A stretch of DNA of 64,000 nt from an uncultured Flavobacterium sp. Its GTDB lineage: Bacteria; Bacteroidota; Bacteroidia; Flavobacteriales; Flavobacteriaceae. The translations under genes were made by a program, and so were the position numbers. Within the stretch, counting starts at the first letter, position 1. Every line of letters starts with the position of its first letter. The stretch spans positions 108,738 through 172,737 of the forward strand of contig NZ_CAMLDD010000010.1 in NCBI RefSeq assembly GCF_946478785.1. The letters run 5' to 3'. Shown piece by piece: positions 1 through 8,647 of the stretch. Under the pieces are notes generated by a model, which had not been told where the DNA came from, made no database searches, and saw only the letters and a list, made by a program, of their open reading frames with translations.

Positions 1-532
1 GTATTCCAGATAAATCGAACATTTTTACCTCCGCTTTTCCGTTGTTGAATTCATAAAGTAATAAATGCTGTTGGCTGGTTTCTTTCGACAGCATATAAAA
101 ATTATTATTTTTTTGAAAAGAAGTTATGATGTATTCATTGGTTGGAGGCAAATCAAAATTTAAAGCCTTTGTTGTTTTTGTTTCCAGATAATACTTAACA
201 ATTCTGATGTTTCTTAAATTATTTGTTGCCCAATAAAGTATAGGATTTCCGTCATCGGCGATGCTGTGCCCAATTAAAGATCTGTTTTCTGCTAGTTTTA
301 TAGAATCGGTGAATTGATTCGTGAGGAAAAGGGATTTATTGTATTTTAAGATATTGATGAATTTATTATCAGCTGCAAAAACATAAATATCATTGGTTTT
401 TACATCTTCGACATTTAAAGTTTGACCATTTTCTAAAGGCCTGTTTAGATTTAATGAAAAAGAATTTAATACCGTCTGACTGAATAAGACAGCATTATAA
501 AAGACGCAAAAAATAAGGAATAATTTTTTCAT
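1..532 (-). CDS. Secreted protein of unknown function, 3' end outside window
   Basis: This reading frame starts at the ATG complementary to 530-532 and stays open to the left edge, giving about 177 residues without a stop. It begins with a signal peptide (MKKLFLIFCVFYNAVLFSQ) ending in the FSQ cleavage pattern common in Flavobacteriaceae. I recognise no domain. The rest is rich in Asn, Lys and Phe and looks like repeated beta strands. It resembles the 470-residue protein at 2912-4324: residues 95-177 share spaced matches with it, such as a QKNNNFYML stretch against QKDNFYIL and a TNNLRNI stretch against SNNYEAI. The two are therefore likely paralogs. A promoter-like AATATTTG (minus strand, 546-553) lies 14 bases upstream. 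Function is unknown; export to the periplasm or surface is inferred. Confidence 0.8.
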   Translation of the reverse strand, partial: MKKLFLIFCVFYNAVLFSQTVLNSFSLNLNRPLENGQTLNVEDVKTNDIYVFAADNKFINILKYNKSLFLTNQFTDSIKLAENRSLIGHSIADDGNPILYWATNNLRNIRIVKYYLETKTTKALNFDLPPTNEYIITSFQKNNNFYMLSKETSQQHLLLYEFNNGKAEVKMFDLSGI

Positions 533-566
533 GTGTTTTTACGCTCAAATATTGTTCCGTTTCTAA

Positions 567-1196
567 TTACTGATTCATTAGCTTCTGAAAAAGATCAACA
601 AATTGGCCTACATGCATTCCATCCATCAATCCGTGATGAACATGGACAGACATTGCCATTGTTTTTTTTCCGTTATCTAAGGTAATCATTTTTCCGAAAG
701 AAATTTTAGGGCAGCTGTCCGGATAAGAATAACTGCGGGCATGCGAAAGAGAAGTGAAATTCAGCCACGGAATTGCCGAAAAGTGAATCACATTATCATC
801 ATCAAATGATCTGGTAAAAAGCCCGGCTGTGTTTTGGATACGTTCGATTTCGGCATAAGCACTCTTTTCGAAAACCTCAAAGTCAGGATTATATTCCATT
901 AATGAAAATCCAAAAGTACCATCTTCACGGCCAATTGTTGCTGAAGCATCCACACAATCATTGATGTAAATTTTATCTTCAGCAATACGGTATTTAAAAT
1001 TCTCTATCGAATTTACCGCAACCAATGTTTTATGCAGATAAAAGATAAAAAAAGAAGTCTTAATGTTTTTGGCTGTCTGATAGGCTTTGGTACAATCAAT
1101 TTCGACGGTAACGCCAAAAAAAGGCTCTTCCATTTTACTGAAATGTGCAAAATGCTCTTTCCTGTTCCAGTTTTCTAAATCTAAAAGGGTTTTCAT
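567..1196 (-). CDS. Chloramphenicol acetyltransferase-like protein
   Basis: This 209-residue protein has the length of the chloramphenicol acetyltransferase (CatA) fold. Near the C terminus, at about 187-193, is HHGLMDG, the HHxxxDG acetyl-transfer motif whose His acts as general base. The start, with its WNRKEHF and FFGVTVEID stretches, also fits the family. Such enzymes move an acetyl group from acetyl-CoA to a hydroxyl. Many chromosomal homologs have no shown role in resistance, so the substrate is left open. The start ATG overlaps the stop of the upstream HAD gene by one base (TAATG), which suggests translational coupling and a shared transcript with the HAD and EamA genes. It is cytoplasmic; no signal peptide is visible. 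Confidence 0.85.
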   Translation of the reverse strand: MKTLLDLENWNRKEHFAHFSKMEEPFFGVTVEIDCTKAYQTAKNIKTSFFIFYLHKTLVAVNSIENFKYRIAEDKIYINDCVDASATIGREDGTFGFSLMEYNPDFEVFEKSAYAEIERIQNTAGLFTRSFDDDNVIHFSAIPWLNFTSLSHARSYSYPDSCPKISFGKMITLDNGKKTMAMSVHVHHGLMDGMHVGQFVDLFQKLMNQ

Positions 1197-1903
1197 TATA
1201 GTAAATTATGGACAACTTCTGTTATTTTTTCGAAAGAACTAAAATGTTCATGTTCTACTTTATGATTGATTTTTTCATGTTCCCAGGTCGTATGAAACGG
1301 AATATGAACGGCATAACCACCAATTCCTAAAACAGGCAATACATCTGATTTTAAAGAATTTCCTATCATCAAAAATTCATGTGCCTGAATGTCCAAACGG
1401 CCTAATAATTTCTCATAATCAATTTCCTGCTTGTCTGACATAACTTCAATATGGTGAAAATAATGTCCCAAACCGGATCGGTGTAATTTGCTGTGCTGGT
1501 CTTTTAAGTCGCCTTTTGTAGCCACAACCAGCTTGTATTTTCCGTGTAAAGCCTGTAAAGTTTCTTCGATTCCGTCCAGCAATTCGATTGGTTTTTCGAG
1601 TAATTCTTTTCCGTATTGAATGATTTTTTCAATGACTTCAACCGGAATGGTATTGTTGGAGATGTTCATTGCAGCTTCAATCATCGATAAGATATAGCCT
1701 TTAATTCCGTAACCGTACAATGGCAAATTCTCAATCTCAATTTTGAATAATTCCTGCGAGATTCCCTGATGCGAAAGATAATCTTCCATCAGGGCACAAA
1801 ATTTATGTTCTGTTTCCTGAAAGTAAGGTTCGTTAACAAACAGAGTATCATCAGCATCAAATGCGATTACTTTAAGATTTGGTATTTTATTTCTATGTAA
1901 CAT
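1196..1903 (-). CDS. HAD-superfamily hydrolase
   Basis: The protein carries the haloacid dehalogenase motifs in order. Motif I is FDADDTLF, with nucleophile Asp16 and general acid Asp18; motif II is VVATKG; motif IV is the Asp of GNSLKSDVLP. An all-helical cap lies between motifs I and II. I chose the ATG at 1903 (MLHRNKIP, 235 residues) because it places motif I about 15 residues from the start, as is normal. The open frame runs back to 1963, but that extension (MISCKKKRNKK) is a lysine-rich tail atypical of the family. Likely activity is phosphate-ester hydrolysis in the cytoplasm, substrate unknown. The stop overlaps the start of the acetyltransferase-like gene by one base. It lies downstream of the EamA transporter gene in the same direction. 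Confidence 0.85.
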   Translation of the reverse strand: MLHRNKIPNLKVIAFDADDTLFVNEPYFQETEHKFCALMEDYLSHQGISQELFKIEIENLPLYGYGIKGYILSMIEAAMNISNNTIPVEVIEKIIQYGKELLEKPIELLDGIEETLQALHGKYKLVVATKGDLKDQHSKLHRSGLGHYFHHIEVMSDKQEIDYEKLLGRLDIQAHEFLMIGNSLKSDVLPVLGIGGYAVHIPFHTTWEHEKINHKVEHEHFSSFEKITEVVHNLL

Positions 1904-1972
1904 GTATTTTTTTGTTTCAGGTTTAAAGATTTTTTTGTTTCGCTTTTTTTTACATGAAATCAATCTGCAATT

Positions 1973-2854
1973 TTAAGTAAACAATTTCTTTAATGTAATT
2001 GTTTTATCGTAAAACGTAATCCGGATTCCAAAAAGCAGAATTATGCCGCCGAAAACCATCTGTAAAGTTATTTGTTCTTCTAAAAACAACCAAGCCAAAA
2101 CAGAGGTAATTACGGCCTGACTTAATAAACTTAATGAAACTCGGGTCGCACGCATATGTTGAGTAGCATAACTGATCGAAAGCCAGGCGCACAATTGACA
2201 AATTACCGCCTGAAGTACTAATACAAACCAGCCGGTATCTGAAAATCCTGTAAAAGGCTGATTTAAGCAATAACAAAGAACCCCTAAATAAATACTGGAA
2301 GCAATCAGGCTAATGGTCATAAAAGATAAAACATCAATCTCAGAAAGTACATTTTTGCTGACTAAAAGATAAATCGAATATAAAATTCCGGATAAAACAG
2401 CAAACAGAAATGCCTGATCAAAATTCAATTCCAAAAAGAAACTAAATCCAACCAAAGTTACCATTCCGAATAAAGAAACCGCCGTTCCAATCCAGAAATT
2501 GGTGGCAGGCTTAACTTTTAAAAAGAAGAAGGAACCAATTCCAACCCAAAGCGGGGATAAATTTGTCAGCAACGAAGCCTGAGTTGCACTAGAATCCTGA
2601 ATGGCAATATTCCAAACCGCAACATCCGAAGAGAATAAAACACCGCAAAGGGCTGCCAAAAGCATAAATTTTGTCTTCGGGAGTTTAAAATTCTTAGTAA
2701 TGATTACATAAGGCAAAAGCAAAATGAGCGCAAAAAACATGCGGTAAAAAGCAGAAATTAATCCCGGTGCCAGTTTCAGTTTAACCAATATAGGGAAGAT
2801 GGAAATACAAAGTATCCCGCAAATTAAAGCTAATCTAGGTTTGGTGAGTTTCAT
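1973..2854 (-). CDS. EamA/DMT-family transporter
   Basis: This 293-residue, very hydrophobic protein shows about ten predicted membrane spans in two repeated halves of five, the pattern of the drug/metabolite transporter superfamily. Family features include the first helix LALICGILCISIFPILVKL and the late AVITSVLAWLFLEEQ motif of the second EamA repeat, where the Glu after LFLEE is typical. Members export or import small metabolites, often amino acids or nucleotides, across the inner membrane; specificity cannot be read here. It is the first gene of a likely three-gene unit with the HAD and acetyltransferase-like genes, separated from the next by 9 or 69 bases depending on the HAD start. Confidence 0.88.
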   Translation of the reverse strand: MKLTKPRLALICGILCISIFPILVKLKLAPGLISAFYRMFFALILLLPYVIITKNFKLPKTKFMLLAALCGVLFSSDVAVWNIAIQDSSATQASLLTNLSPLWVGIGSFFFLKVKPATNFWIGTAVSLFGMVTLVGFSFFLELNFDQAFLFAVLSGILYSIYLLVSKNVLSEIDVLSFMTISLIASSIYLGVLCYCLNQPFTGFSDTGWFVLVLQAVICQLCAWLSISYATQHMRATRVSLSLLSQAVITSVLAWLFLEEQITLQMVFGGIILLFGIRITFYDKTITLKKLFT

Positions 2855-2911
2855 TGTTTTTTTTATAATTCAGATAATTGTTGACAAAAGTCCAATTACT
2901 CCGGCTTTTCT

Positions 2912-4324
2912 TTAATCTGAGAATTTTCTAAAAACATATTGTTTTGTTTTATTATCATAGTAACCAAGATAGTAAGAATCTAATTTAAATAAAGTGTGTG
3001 ATGAGATATCTTTATTTTCAAAAAAGGTTCTGATTTTATCAAAAGCCAATGGTTGTAATTTTCCTTTAATACGGTTTCCTGCACTATCAAATAATCCTTC
3101 AGTTTTAACTACTCTTCTGTTAGAATTGAAATCGAAATCTTCCATTGACTGACTGAATACGATATTTTCACTAAGTCCAAATTGGTTCATTGTCTGATCG
3201 GCTGAAGGTTTTAATTCAGATACACCTCCAAAAGTAATCAGTGTGTTTGCACCCGTCTGATAACACGACAGACCAAGAAATAAATTGTTTGCTTTAAGAA
3301 TAAACAGGGGACTGCTTGCCAAAGTTCTTTTGCTCCTTAAACTGCCGCCTTGCTCATAAAATGGAGAATTTTTGAACGCAATTGGTGTAGTTGAATTGGC
3401 AAAATACTCCTTTAAAAGATTGTCCTCTAAATCTTTTATAGTGAAATAAATAATGCCCGATGAGGTTTTTAGCTGATATAGCTTATTGTCAAAATAGAAA
3501 GAGTTTGAATTTAAAAAGTTTCGATCACCAACAAGGAATTGCTTTTTCACCATTTTTTCGGTAGCAGTAAAACTTTGTAAATCAATTAAAAGAACCTGGG
3601 TAAAATCGATGTTGGTATCAAGAGTGATTATAATTTGTTTAGTGTTGAAATAACATTTTCTTTTTTTGGCAGCATCTATCAATGTCGGATTTTCAACGTT
3701 GATATTTTGTAAAGAGAAGGGCGCTTCAAAAGGCAGTAAACTTTCGGCAAAGGCTGCATATAAATCTGATTTTTTATAGTCTGATGTAAAAAAATGAAAC
3801 CCTTCTGAAGTAATCATTTTTTCAGTATAATTTCCTTCGCTGTCAAAAATATGCAGTTTGAAGTTATCACTGTTTTTTAAAACCGTCAGGATATAAAAGT
3901 TATCTTTTTGACTGAATTTTTGTATAACTTTTTCGTTTTTTAAAATTATTTTATATTCTTTAGTTATAGTTTCACGACTATTAAAATTAAACAATTGGGT
4001 ATAAATTGCTTCATAATTATTAGAGGACCAAAATAATCTTGTATTGCCATTGCTGCTATTGTAACCGATAATATTAGTGTATGTTTTAGCATTTGGCCTT
4101 GGGGCAGAAATACTGTCAGCAATTTGCATCTTATCATTCAGATTAATTGCTTTTATTTTTAAGGAATCAGTTATAAACAACTCAACTGTCTTTTTTTCAG
4201 GATTTGAAATTTGAAATACAGCGCTATTTTTCTTTAGTTCCAGTGCTGTTGAGCTTACAATTTCCTGAGCAAAACCACATACATTTGTTAAAAGTAAAAA
4301 GATCAAACAAATATTTATTTTCAT
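2912..4324 (-). CDS. Secreted protein of unknown function, paralog of left-edge gene
   Basis: This 470-residue protein begins with a signal peptide (MKINICLIFLLLTNVCGFAQ, cleavage after FAQ). It has no motif I recognise. Its regular alternation of hydrophobic and polar residues, with phrases such as NFYILTVLKNS and KLHIFDSEG, suggests a beta-propeller-like or repeated beta-sheet fold; this is inference. It resembles the partial protein encoded at 1-532 over at least 80 residues, so the two probably arose by duplication and now flank three metabolic and transport genes. It is 57 bases from the EamA gene and 134 bases from metG, behind a terminator hairpin, so it probably starts its own transcript. 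Confidence 0.85.
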   Translation of the reverse strand: MKINICLIFLLLTNVCGFAQEIVSSTALELKKNSAVFQISNPEKKTVELFITDSLKIKAINLNDKMQIADSISAPRPNAKTYTNIIGYNSSNGNTRLFWSSNNYEAIYTQLFNFNSRETITKEYKIILKNEKVIQKFSQKDNFYILTVLKNSDNFKLHIFDSEGNYTEKMITSEGFHFFTSDYKKSDLYAAFAESLLPFEAPFSLQNINVENPTLIDAAKKRKCYFNTKQIIITLDTNIDFTQVLLIDLQSFTATEKMVKKQFLVGDRNFLNSNSFYFDNKLYQLKTSSGIIYFTIKDLEDNLLKEYFANSTTPIAFKNSPFYEQGGSLRSKRTLASSPLFILKANNLFLGLSCYQTGANTLITFGGVSELKPSADQTMNQFGLSENIVFSQSMEDFDFNSNRRVVKTEGLFDSAGNRIKGKLQPLAFDKIRTFFENKDISSHTLFKLDSYYLGYYDNKTKQYVFRKFSD

Positions 4325-4404
4325 AATTTGTTTTTTTTAGTTAATTAAATTGCGAACATCGTTTTTTTTCTGATAAATAATAAATCAGATATTAAAATCA
4401 AAAA

Positions 4405-4436
4405 GCGTGAATCAATTAATTACAATCGATTCACGC
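4405..4436 (-). terminator. Rho-independent terminator after metG
   Basis: The arms GCGTGAATC (4405-4413) and GATTCACGC (4428-4436) pair perfectly over nine bases. Read on the minus strand the hairpin is followed by TTTTTGATTTT. It sits 22 bases beyond the metG stop and separates metG from the downstream secreted-protein gene. Confidence 0.8.
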
Positions 4437-4458
4437 CATTTTATAGTAGTATAAAACT

Positions 4459-6516
4459 TTAGTTTACCGTTTCCCCATTTGGAGCGTCAGCATCCGGATT
4501 GATAAATACCAATTTTCCTTCAGCATTTGTTGTCATCAAAATCATACCCTGACTTTCAACACCACGTAACGCTCTTGGCGCTAAATTAGCTAAGACAGAA
4601 ACACGTTTTCCGATGATTTCTTCTGGCGAAAAGCTCTCGGCGATTCCTGAAACAATGGTACGAACGTCAATTCCGGTATCTACTTTAAGCACTAAAAGTT
4701 TGTTTGCTTTTGGCATTTTTTCTGCTTCCAGAATGGTTCCAACACGAATGTCCATTTTAGCGAAATCCTCAAACTGGATTAACTCTTTTTGTGGTTCCGG
4801 TTGTTTGCTTTCGGCAAGATTGGCTGTTTTTGTAGCTTCCAATTTATCTATTTGTTTTTGTATTTCTTCGTCTTCGATTTTTGCGAATAATAATTCGGCT
4901 TCACCAATTTGGTGACCTTCCGGAATTAAATCTGAGTTTTCAGAAACATCATTCCATTTCATTTTACCTTCGTTTTTCAATATTCTTGATAATTTAGCAG
5001 CAGTAAAAGGCAAAAATGGTTCAGCCAAAACGCTCAGAGCAGCAGCTATTTGAAGTGCAACATACATTTGGGTTTTTACACGCTCCGGATTGTCTTTCAT
5101 TACTTTCCAGGGCTCTTCGTCAGCAAGATATTTATTTCCTAAACGGGCCACATTCATTAACTCCCCTAGAGCTTCACGGAATCTGTAACGCTCCACTGAA
5201 CTTGAAATCACAGCCGGATACGCTTTTAATTCAGCCAACGTATTTTCGTCAACTTCAGATAATTCATTTGGAACTGGAATGAATCCATCGTAATATTTGT
5301 TGGTTAAAACAACCACACGGTTAATGAAATTTCCAAAAATGGCAACCAATTCATTGTTATTTCTCGCCTGAAAATCTTTCCATGTAAAATCATTATCCTT
5401 AGTTTCAGGTGCGTTTGAAGTTAATGTGTAACGCAAAACATCTTGTTTTTCCGGAAATTCTTCTAAATATTCGTGTAACCAAACTGCCCAGTTTTTAGAA
5501 GTCGAAAGTTTGTTTCCTTCCAAATTCAAAAACTCGTTTGCAGGGACGTTGTCCGGCAAAATATAGCTTCCTTCTGCCTTAAGCATCGCAGGGAAAATGA
5601 TACAGTGAAATACGATATTGTCTTTCCCGATAAAATGAACCAGTTTGGTGTCTTCATCTTTCCAATACGGTTCCCAGTCTTTTCCTTCGCGAGCTGCCCA
5701 TTCTTTAGTAGAAGAAATATATCCGATAGGTGCATCAAACCAAACGTATAATTTTTTTCCTTCGGCACCTTCAACCGGAACATCAATTCCCCAGTCAAGG
5801 TCACGCGTTACCGCACGAGGCTCTAGTCCGCCATCAACCCATGATTTAACTTGTCCGTAAACATTCGGTTTCCAGTCGTTTTTATGTCCGACTAAAATCC
5901 ATTCTGTTAAGAAATCAGTATAACGGTCTAAAGGTAAAAACCAGTGTTTTGTTGATTTTAAAATTGGAGTTTCTCCTGTAATTGTAGATTTTGGATTAAT
6001 CAAATCCGTTGCATTCAAAGTCGATCCGCATTTCTCACACTGATCGCCGTAAGCTTCCGGATTGTCACATTTTGGACAAGTTCCCACCACAAAACGATCC
6101 GCCAAAAACTGATCTGCTTTTGCATCGTACAATTGTTCTGTTACTTCTTCAATAAAATCTCCGTTATCATAAAGTGTTCTAAAGAATTCCTGAGCCGTAT
6201 CATGATGAATTTTAGCCGAAGTACGAGAATAATTATCAAATGAAATTCCGAAATCAGCAAATGATTTTCTGATAATTCCGTCGTATTTATCAATAACTTC
6301 CTGTGGCGTAACTCCTTCTTTTTTGGCTTTCATCGAAATTGCAACGCCATGTTCATCGCTTCCGCAAATAAACGCAACATCTTTTCCCTGCAAACGCAAG
6401 TATCTCGAATATATATCTGCAGGCACGTAAACCCCTGCCAAATGCCCAATATGAATAGGTCCGTTGGTGTAAGGTAAGGCTGCCGTAATAGTATATCTTT
6501 TTGGATTCTGTATCAT
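4459..6516 (-). CDS. metG: Methionyl-tRNA synthetase
   Basis: MetG attaches methionine to tRNA-Met and initiator tRNA in the cytoplasm. The 685-residue protein has the full class I layout. The HIGH signature is in [14 protein letters not shown] near residue 16. A zinc-binding knuckle CPKC...CEKC sits in the connective peptide, and the KMSKS loop appears as KLSTSK. An anticodon-binding helical domain follows. From about residue 575 there is a C-terminal tRNA-binding (EMAP/Trbp111-like) domain containing [11 protein letters not shown] and [13 protein letters not shown]. This long two-module form is usual for dimeric bacterial MetRS. A perfect promoter element TATTTTTG lies 20 bases upstream of the start on the minus strand, so the gene seems to be transcribed alone, ending at the hairpin near 4405. 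Confidence 0.98.
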   Translation of the reverse strand: MIQNPKRYTITAALPYTNGPIHIGHLAGVYVPADIYSRYLRLQGKDVAFICGSDEHGVAISMKAKKEGVTPQEVIDKYDGIIRKSFADFGISFDNYSRTSAKIHHDTAQEFFRTLYDNGDFIEEVTEQLYDAKADQFLADRFVVGTCPKCDNPEAYGDQCEKCGSTLNATDLINPKSTITGETPILKSTKHWFLPLDRYTDFLTEWILVGHKNDWKPNVYGQVKSWVDGGLEPRAVTRDLDWGIDVPVEGAEGKKLYVWFDAPIGYISSTKEWAAREGKDWEPYWKDEDTKLVHFIGKDNIVFHCIIFPAMLKAEGSYILPDNVPANEFLNLEGNKLSTSKNWAVWLHEYLEEFPEKQDVLRYTLTSNAPETKDNDFTWKDFQARNNNELVAIFGNFINRVVVLTNKYYDGFIPVPNELSEVDENTLAELKAYPAVISSSVERYRFREALGELMNVARLGNKYLADEEPWKVMKDNPERVKTQMYVALQIAAALSVLAEPFLPFTAAKLSRILKNEGKMKWNDVSENSDLIPEGHQIGEAELLFAKIEDEEIQKQIDKLEATKTANLAESKQPEPQKELIQFEDFAKMDIRVGTILEAEKMPKANKLLVLKVDTGIDVRTIVSGIAESFSPEEIIGKRVSVLANLAPRALRGVESQGMILMTTNAEGKLVFINPDADAPNGETVN

Positions 6517-6535
6517 TTTTCAATTTTATTGGGTG

Positions 6536-6543
6536 CAAAAATA
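6536..6543 (-). promoter_or_regulatory. Bacteroidota -7 promoter element for metG
   Basis: The minus strand reads TATTTTTG, a full match to the Bacteroidota -7 consensus TAnnTTTG, 20 bases upstream of the metG ATG. This spacing predicts a short leader of roughly 14 bases. No clear -33 TTG was identified. Confidence 0.6.
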
Positions 6544-6589
6544 AGCAATAGAATTGAGAATTTGTTATTTCACGGAGAATCGCAAGCAA

Positions 6590-6631
6590 TTTCACAGAGT
6601 TGCACGAAGAAAAACACAGAGATTCGCTAAG
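6590..6631. repeat. Dispersed CACAGAG-type intergenic repeat, copy 1
   Basis: A 42-base stretch containing TTTCACAGAGTTGCAC and CACAGAGATTCGCTAAG matches the stretch at 34449-34490 at about 32 of 42 positions by eye, without gaps. It lies between metG and the DUF1080 gene and codes for nothing convincing. Confidence 0.5.
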
Positions 6632-6751
6632 TTTTTTTAAAGTAAAGCCAATTAATTTCGCAAAGCCGCTAAGTTTATTTTAAAGAAAACAATTAGTCAC
6701 ACTGTTTGTCAGAAATGACAAGGTTGTGTAAAAATAATTATTTTTTTTCAG

Positions 6752-6786
6752 GAAAATCCCCAATTTGTGTAGTAATCGGGGTTAGC
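6752..6786 (-). terminator. Probable terminator after DUF1080 gene
   Basis: CCCCAATTT (6758-6766) can pair with AATCGGGG (6774-6781) with one interruption. Read on the minus strand the hairpin is followed by ATTTTCC, a weak T tract. It lies just past the DUF1080 stop codon. Confidence 0.45.
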
Positions 6787-6794
6787 TATTTCGT

Positions 6795-7682
6795 TTATTT
6801 ATAATAATTTTCAAACTCAACGGGCATTTTATTTATTGGTTTTATTTTGATGTTTTTATAATAAACTTCGGCAGCTTCGCTTTGCAATTGTATTTTTCCT
6901 TCGGTTAAAGGCATAAATTTTTCACCATCATAATAACGGGAATTTTGCAAAACCATGACTACTTTACCATTGACTATATGAACACTTTTTCCTTCAAAAC
7001 AAACCAATTCAATTTCTGTCCAGCCGTTATTAGGTGTTTCAGCTTTCATTTTTCGCATACAAAACCCAGTATTTTCAGTATTTGTACCGAAAGGAATAAA
7101 TTGCTGACCCTCATCGGCTACGGCATTCATCGATCCTTCGGGGATATAGGCTCTAATATCAATTGCCGAATTAGCAATGTTCCAATAATCGCCAAAATGG
7201 CCTTCCATAATTTGAAATTCCTGTGACAACATCCAGGCACGCCAGTAATCTACACCCGCTTCCCCTTGGGAATGATAAAGCACACCCGCATCCATGAGTT
7301 TTTCAGTTCTGGGCTCCCATTTTTTATTTCCAAATTTAACTTTTAGCTTCAGGCGATAGTTTTTGTAATTTTCTTTGGTAAAAACACAACCATAATATTC
7401 TCCGGAAACTTTAAGTACCGGTTCCTTGTTTTCCTGAATCACTGTAAACATATTGTTTACATTTTTGTTGTAGCCAATAGGTTGTATTTCGTTCCCATTA
7501 GCATCCGTTGGAATTTTGCCCGCATATCCGTTCTGGTGTTTGTAACTTAGATACATATCCCATTTGCTGAGGCCGTTGTCGAGTAAATTTATCCAGCCGT
7601 CTTCGAAAGAGTTTGTTTTATTAGTTGCGGAGGTCAGGCTAAAAAGAAAGGCAAATGCTATTAGAATGGTGTATTTTTTCAT
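6795..7682 (-). CDS. Secreted DUF1080 (3-keto-disaccharide hydrolase-like) protein
   Basis: The chosen start at 7682 (MKKYTILIAFAFLFSLTSA) gives a clean signal peptide and a 295-residue protein; the frame extends 19 residues further upstream without benefit. The mature part matches the DUF1080 / 3-keto-disaccharide hydrolase domain, a concanavalin-like beta sandwich. Typical phrases are GWINLLDNGLSKWD at the start, the NYRLKLKVKFGNKKW strand pair, DAGVLYHSQG, EFQIMEGHFGDYW, and GKIQLQSEAAEVYYKNIKI at the end. Family members act on modified sugars or glycosides in the periplasm; only a few have a tested activity. No sugar-degradation genes lie beside it, so the substrate is unknown. Confidence 0.87.
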   Translation of the reverse strand: MKKYTILIAFAFLFSLTSATNKTNSFEDGWINLLDNGLSKWDMYLSYKHQNGYAGKIPTDANGNEIQPIGYNKNVNNMFTVIQENKEPVLKVSGEYYGCVFTKENYKNYRLKLKVKFGNKKWEPRTEKLMDAGVLYHSQGEAGVDYWRAWMLSQEFQIMEGHFGDYWNIANSAIDIRAYIPEGSMNAVADEGQQFIPFGTNTENTGFCMRKMKAETPNNGWTEIELVCFEGKSVHIVNGKVVMVLQNSRYYDGEKFMPLTEGKIQLQSEAAEVYYKNIKIKPINKMPVEFENYYK

Positions 7683-7912
7683 AAGTGGTTTGATAGTTAG
7701 ATAATAATGATTTCTCAAATCTACAAAATAATGTTTCAATTGTATTGTGCTATTAATTCAAAATCAGATACCATTCCTGCACTTTATCTTTTGAAATAGC
7801 ACAAACCTCATCATCAGTAAATCTCAATTTTGGTCTAAAAATTGAAAAACTTGCTTTTAAATAGAACCAGTTTAAACTGCATTTACCGCTTATAAGTAAA
7901 GATATATTTTGC

Positions 7913-7920
7913 AACCTTTG
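7913..7920 (+). promoter_or_regulatory. Probable -7 promoter element for CDGSH gene
   Basis: AACCTTTG matches TAnnTTTG at seven of eight positions and lies 20 bases before the ATG at 7941. The position is right for a -7 element with a short leader. Confidence 0.4.
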
Positions 7921-7940
7921 CCCTAAAAAACCAAAACATT

Positions 7941-8168
7941 ATGAGCAAGACAAAACTTATCATCAATAAAAACGGATCAATAAAAATCGAAGGTGATTTT
8001 GAAATCATGGATTCAGAAGGAACAGTTTACGGACTTCAGGGAAGATCTGCATTAGGACTTTGCCGTTGCGGATTATCTGCGAACAAACCTTTTTGCGATG
8101 GAGGACACCGTAATAATTTCGAACATGATTCTGTGGCGTTTGATTTACCGCCTATGAAAACGAACTAA
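7941..8168 (+). CDS. CDGSH-type iron-sulfur protein
   Basis: This 75-residue protein has the CDGSH signature CRCGLSANKPFCDGGH. Cys41, Cys43, Cys52 and His56 are placed to hold a 2Fe-2S cluster with three Cys and one His ligand. The Ser of the name motif is Gly here (CDGGH), a tolerated variant. The N-terminal part, with KTKLIINKNGSIKIEGDFEI, forms the beta strands that usually precede the cluster. Bacterial members are small soluble electron-transfer or cluster-carrier proteins, often of unknown role. It has its own promoter-like element and is closed by a hairpin shared with the convergent gene at 8217-8621. Confidence 0.9.
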   Translation: MSKTKLIINKNGSIKIEGDFEIMDSEGTVYGLQGRSALGLCRCGLSANKPFCDGGHRNNFEHDSVAFDLPPMKTN

Positions 8169-8184
8169 TTTAAGTTTGGATATA

Positions 8185-8211
8185 AAAAAGCTGCATAATT
8201 GCAGTTTTTTT
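8185..8211. terminator. Bidirectional terminator
   Basis: AAAAAGCTGCA, loop TAAT, then TGCAGTTTTTT forms a stem around CTGCA (8191-8195) and TGCAG (8200-8204), with an A tract before and a T tract after. It can serve both the CDGSH gene and the convergent gene whose stop is at 8217. Confidence 0.7.
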
Positions 8212-8216
8212 ATTTT

Positions 8217-8621
8217 TTATAACTTAACCAGTTCACTCTCTGAATCAAATATCTTTGGTTTAACCGTTCGTAATATGAGTTTCTCTCTACTTTTAAATTC
8301 AATAATTATTTGACTATTATTTTCATGAGACTCACACCATATTTTATAGATTACTTTATTTAAAAGCCCATATTCATTAGTTTTATCAATGTAATTATAA
8401 TCATCATCTGTATCAATTTCATCACAGTGATGCCAAAAACCGAGACCTGCATCGAGAAAATATTCGTGCCAATTGTTGCTTTCTATTTTTAAAAAAACTA
8501 TTACTGGTGCTTTTGTTTTAGGATTTTCACAAATTATAATTTTTTCTAACTTCAGATTATTAAATTCTGTTACTTCAAAATTGTTTAATTCGTGCATTAA
8601 TCCTTGTGGCTCTTTATCCAT
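8217..8621 (-). CDS. Hypothetical protein
   Basis: This 134-residue soluble protein is acidic in the middle (DEIDTDDDYNY) and strand-rich, with aromatic phrases such as WHEYFLDAGLGFWHH. I do not recognise a family. There is no signal peptide or membrane segment. It lies 26 bases downstream of the Imm35-like gene in the same direction, so the two are probably co-transcribed. Small acidic proteins next to immunity-like genes are sometimes additional immunity proteins, but here that rests on position alone. Confidence 0.65.
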   Translation of the reverse strand: MDKEPQGLMHELNNFEVTEFNNLKLEKIIICENPKTKAPVIVFLKIESNNWHEYFLDAGLGFWHHCDEIDTDDDYNYIDKTNEYGLLNKVIYKIWCESHENNSQIIIEFKSREKLILRTVKPKIFDSESELVKL

Positions 8622-8647
8622 TTTATCTAAATCTGCAATAATTAATT

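Noticed and set aside
567..1196. Calling the acetyltransferase-like gene a chloramphenicol resistance gene
   Set aside because: Only the fold and HHxxxDG motif are visible. Chromosomal relatives often lack activity on the drug, and the neighbourhood is metabolic.
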